A DNA stretch of 40,302 bases from DATJPD01 sp036394195 (GTDB lineage Bacteria; Pseudomonadota; Alphaproteobacteria; CACIAM-22H2), in contig DASWFO010000007.1 of NCBI GenBank assembly GCA_036394195.1, positions 1 to 40,302 of the forward strand. The letters run 5' to 3'. Both the position numbers and the translations under genes were made by a program. Every line of letters starts with the position of its first letter. The first letter of the stretch is position 1. The notes under the pieces were generated by a model. It was not told the DNA's origin, searched no databases, and worked only from the letters and a program-made list of their open reading frames with translations. This document shows, one piece after another, positions 39,380 through 40,302 of this stretch.

Positions 39380-40302
39380 ATGTCCGAAAACCCGCCCGAC
39401 GAAAGCATCGGCGTGAATGCGTCTGCCGAGCGGCATCTGTCCGATATCGTCACCGCCCGGATGTCGCGGCGCGCGGCCCTCCGCGGCCTGACCGCGACGA
39501 CCGCACTCGCCGGGACGGGCATGTTCGGATCCCTGCTGACGAGCGCCTCGGCAGAGGCCAAGGGCGGATCGACTCTGATGTTCACGGAAATCGCGCACGG
39601 CCCGACCGCCGATCAGGCGGTGGCCCCGGGGTATGCGGCCAACGTCCTGATTCGCTGGGGCGACCGCATCGTCGGCGAGGCCCCGGATTTCGATCCGCTG
39701 CGGCAATCCGCCGCCGCCCAGGCGCAGCAGTTCGGCTACAACAACGATTTCCTGGCCTACATGCCGCTGCCGCTGGGCTCGCACAGCTCGGATCACGGCC
39801 TCTTGTGGGCGAACCACGAGTACACCGAATCCTACATGATGTTCCCGGGGCTCTCCCGGAAAGACGTGCCGGACAAGCTCACCAAGGAGCAGGTCGATGT
39901 CGAGATCGCCGCGCATGGCGCCTCGATCGTCGAGGTCCGTAAGACTGGCGGGCGCTGGCAGGTCGTGGAAGACAGCCGCTACGCGCGCCGGATCACGGCA
40001 CTCAGCACCGAGATCCGGATGTCCGGACCGGCGGCCGGCCATGCCCGCCTGAGGACCGCCGCCGACCCGGCCGGCACCAAGGTGGTCGGCATGCTCAACA
40101 ACTGTGCCGGCGGGACGACGCCCTGGGGCACAGTCCTCACCTGCGAAGAGAACTTCAACACGTACTTCAGCGGCGACGCCGCGAAGACGCCGGAAGCCGC
40201 CAACTACAAGCGCCTCACTTTCGCGCCGCGGTCGCGCTACGGATTCAGCCGGTTCCACGACCGCTTCGACGTCGAGAAGGAGCCGCGCGAGGCCAACCGG
40301 TT
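39380..40302 (+). CDS. phoX: PhoX-type alkaline phosphatase, N-terminal part (runs off right edge)
   Basis: Periplasmic calcium/iron phosphatase of the PhoX (DUF839) family that frees phosphate from organic esters. The first 307 codons are present. A Tat signal is seen as SRRAALRG at residues 29-36 followed by a hydrophobic stretch and an ASAEAK cleavage region near 60, after an unusually long 28-residue n-region. Family motifs include GLLWANHEYTESYMMFPG and TPWGTVLTCEENFNTYF, the latter with the conserved Cys and Glu of the PhoX metal centre. GGGGAGA lies about 8 bp before the ATG. Its Pho box and position behind phoB place it in the Pho regulon. Confidence 0.93.
   Translation, partial: MSENPPDESIGVNASAERHLSDIVTARMSRRAALRGLTATTALAGTGMFGSLLTSASAEAKGGSTLMFTEIAHGPTADQAVAPGYAANVLIRWGDRIVGEAPDFDPLRQSAAAQAQQFGYNNDFLAYMPLPLGSHSSDHGLLWANHEYTESYMMFPGLSRKDVPDKLTKEQVDVEIAAHGASIVEVRKTGGRWQVVEDSRYARRITALSTEIRMSGPAAGHARLRTAADPAGTKVVGMLNNCAGGTTPWGTVLTCEENFNTYFSGDAAKTPEAANYKRLTFAPRSRYGFSRFHDRFDVEKEPREANR

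Overview
The window is GC-rich chromosomal DNA from an alphaproteobacterium, most likely a Rhodospirillales- or Hyphomicrobiales-type lineage. The lineage call is inferred from gene order and family content: miaB-phoH-ybeY-corC-lnt-xre-metK, fur next to olsB-olsA, a MucR regulator, mutS/glnD/murJ/trpS, and a Pho cluster with phoR, pstSCAB, phoU, phoB and phoX. I recognise no tRNA, rRNA, CRISPR array, insertion sequence or prophage. Almost all of the window is core genome, densely packed with many 1-4 bp stop/start overlaps.

Positions 1-10948 are all on the minus strand. Reading in the direction of transcription: tsaB-rimI (tRNA t6A synthesis and ribosomal-protein acetylation); mucR behind an AT-rich upstream region; a fur/mur-olsB-olsA operon joining a metal regulator to both steps of ornithine-lipid synthesis; then miaB-phoH-ybeY-corC-lnt, a PhrR/PraR-like XRE regulator, and the N-terminal part of metK, cut by the window edge.

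Positions 10981-17349 form a mixed block: a VanX/DdpX-type dipeptidase, a Bax-like glucosaminidase, an Nfu iron-sulfur protein, a divergent class III nucleotide cyclase, a three-gene unit of TSUP transporter, TIGR02186 protein and universal stress protein, and a small DUF1272 zinc-ribbon-like protein behind trpS.

Positions 17366-27154 are again mostly minus strand: mutS, an MsrQ-like haem membrane protein, glnD, murJ and trpS. A plus-strand RraA-like gene sits between trpS and murJ. From 27348 to the right edge everything is on the plus strand: maeB (malic enzyme with a phosphotransacetylase-like tail), phoR, a two-gene periplasmic dehydrogenase module (gluconate-2-dehydrogenase subunit 3 plus a GMC flavoprotein), pstSCAB-phoU-phoB, and the start of phoX. 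Good Pho-box matches lie in front of pstS and phoX, so the right end reads as a self-regulated phosphate-starvation locus.

The most interesting points are the TSUP/TIGR02186/Usp operon of unknown function, the dehydrogenase pair splitting phoR from the pst-phoB operon with no cytochrome c subunit and a four-cysteine cluster in its flavoprotein, the fur-olsBA linkage, the metK leader with mutually exclusive helices, the perfect 11-bp hairpin between pstS and pstC, and inverted DnaA-box-like sites upstream of pstS. I see no clear evidence of a wholly new defence or mobile system.
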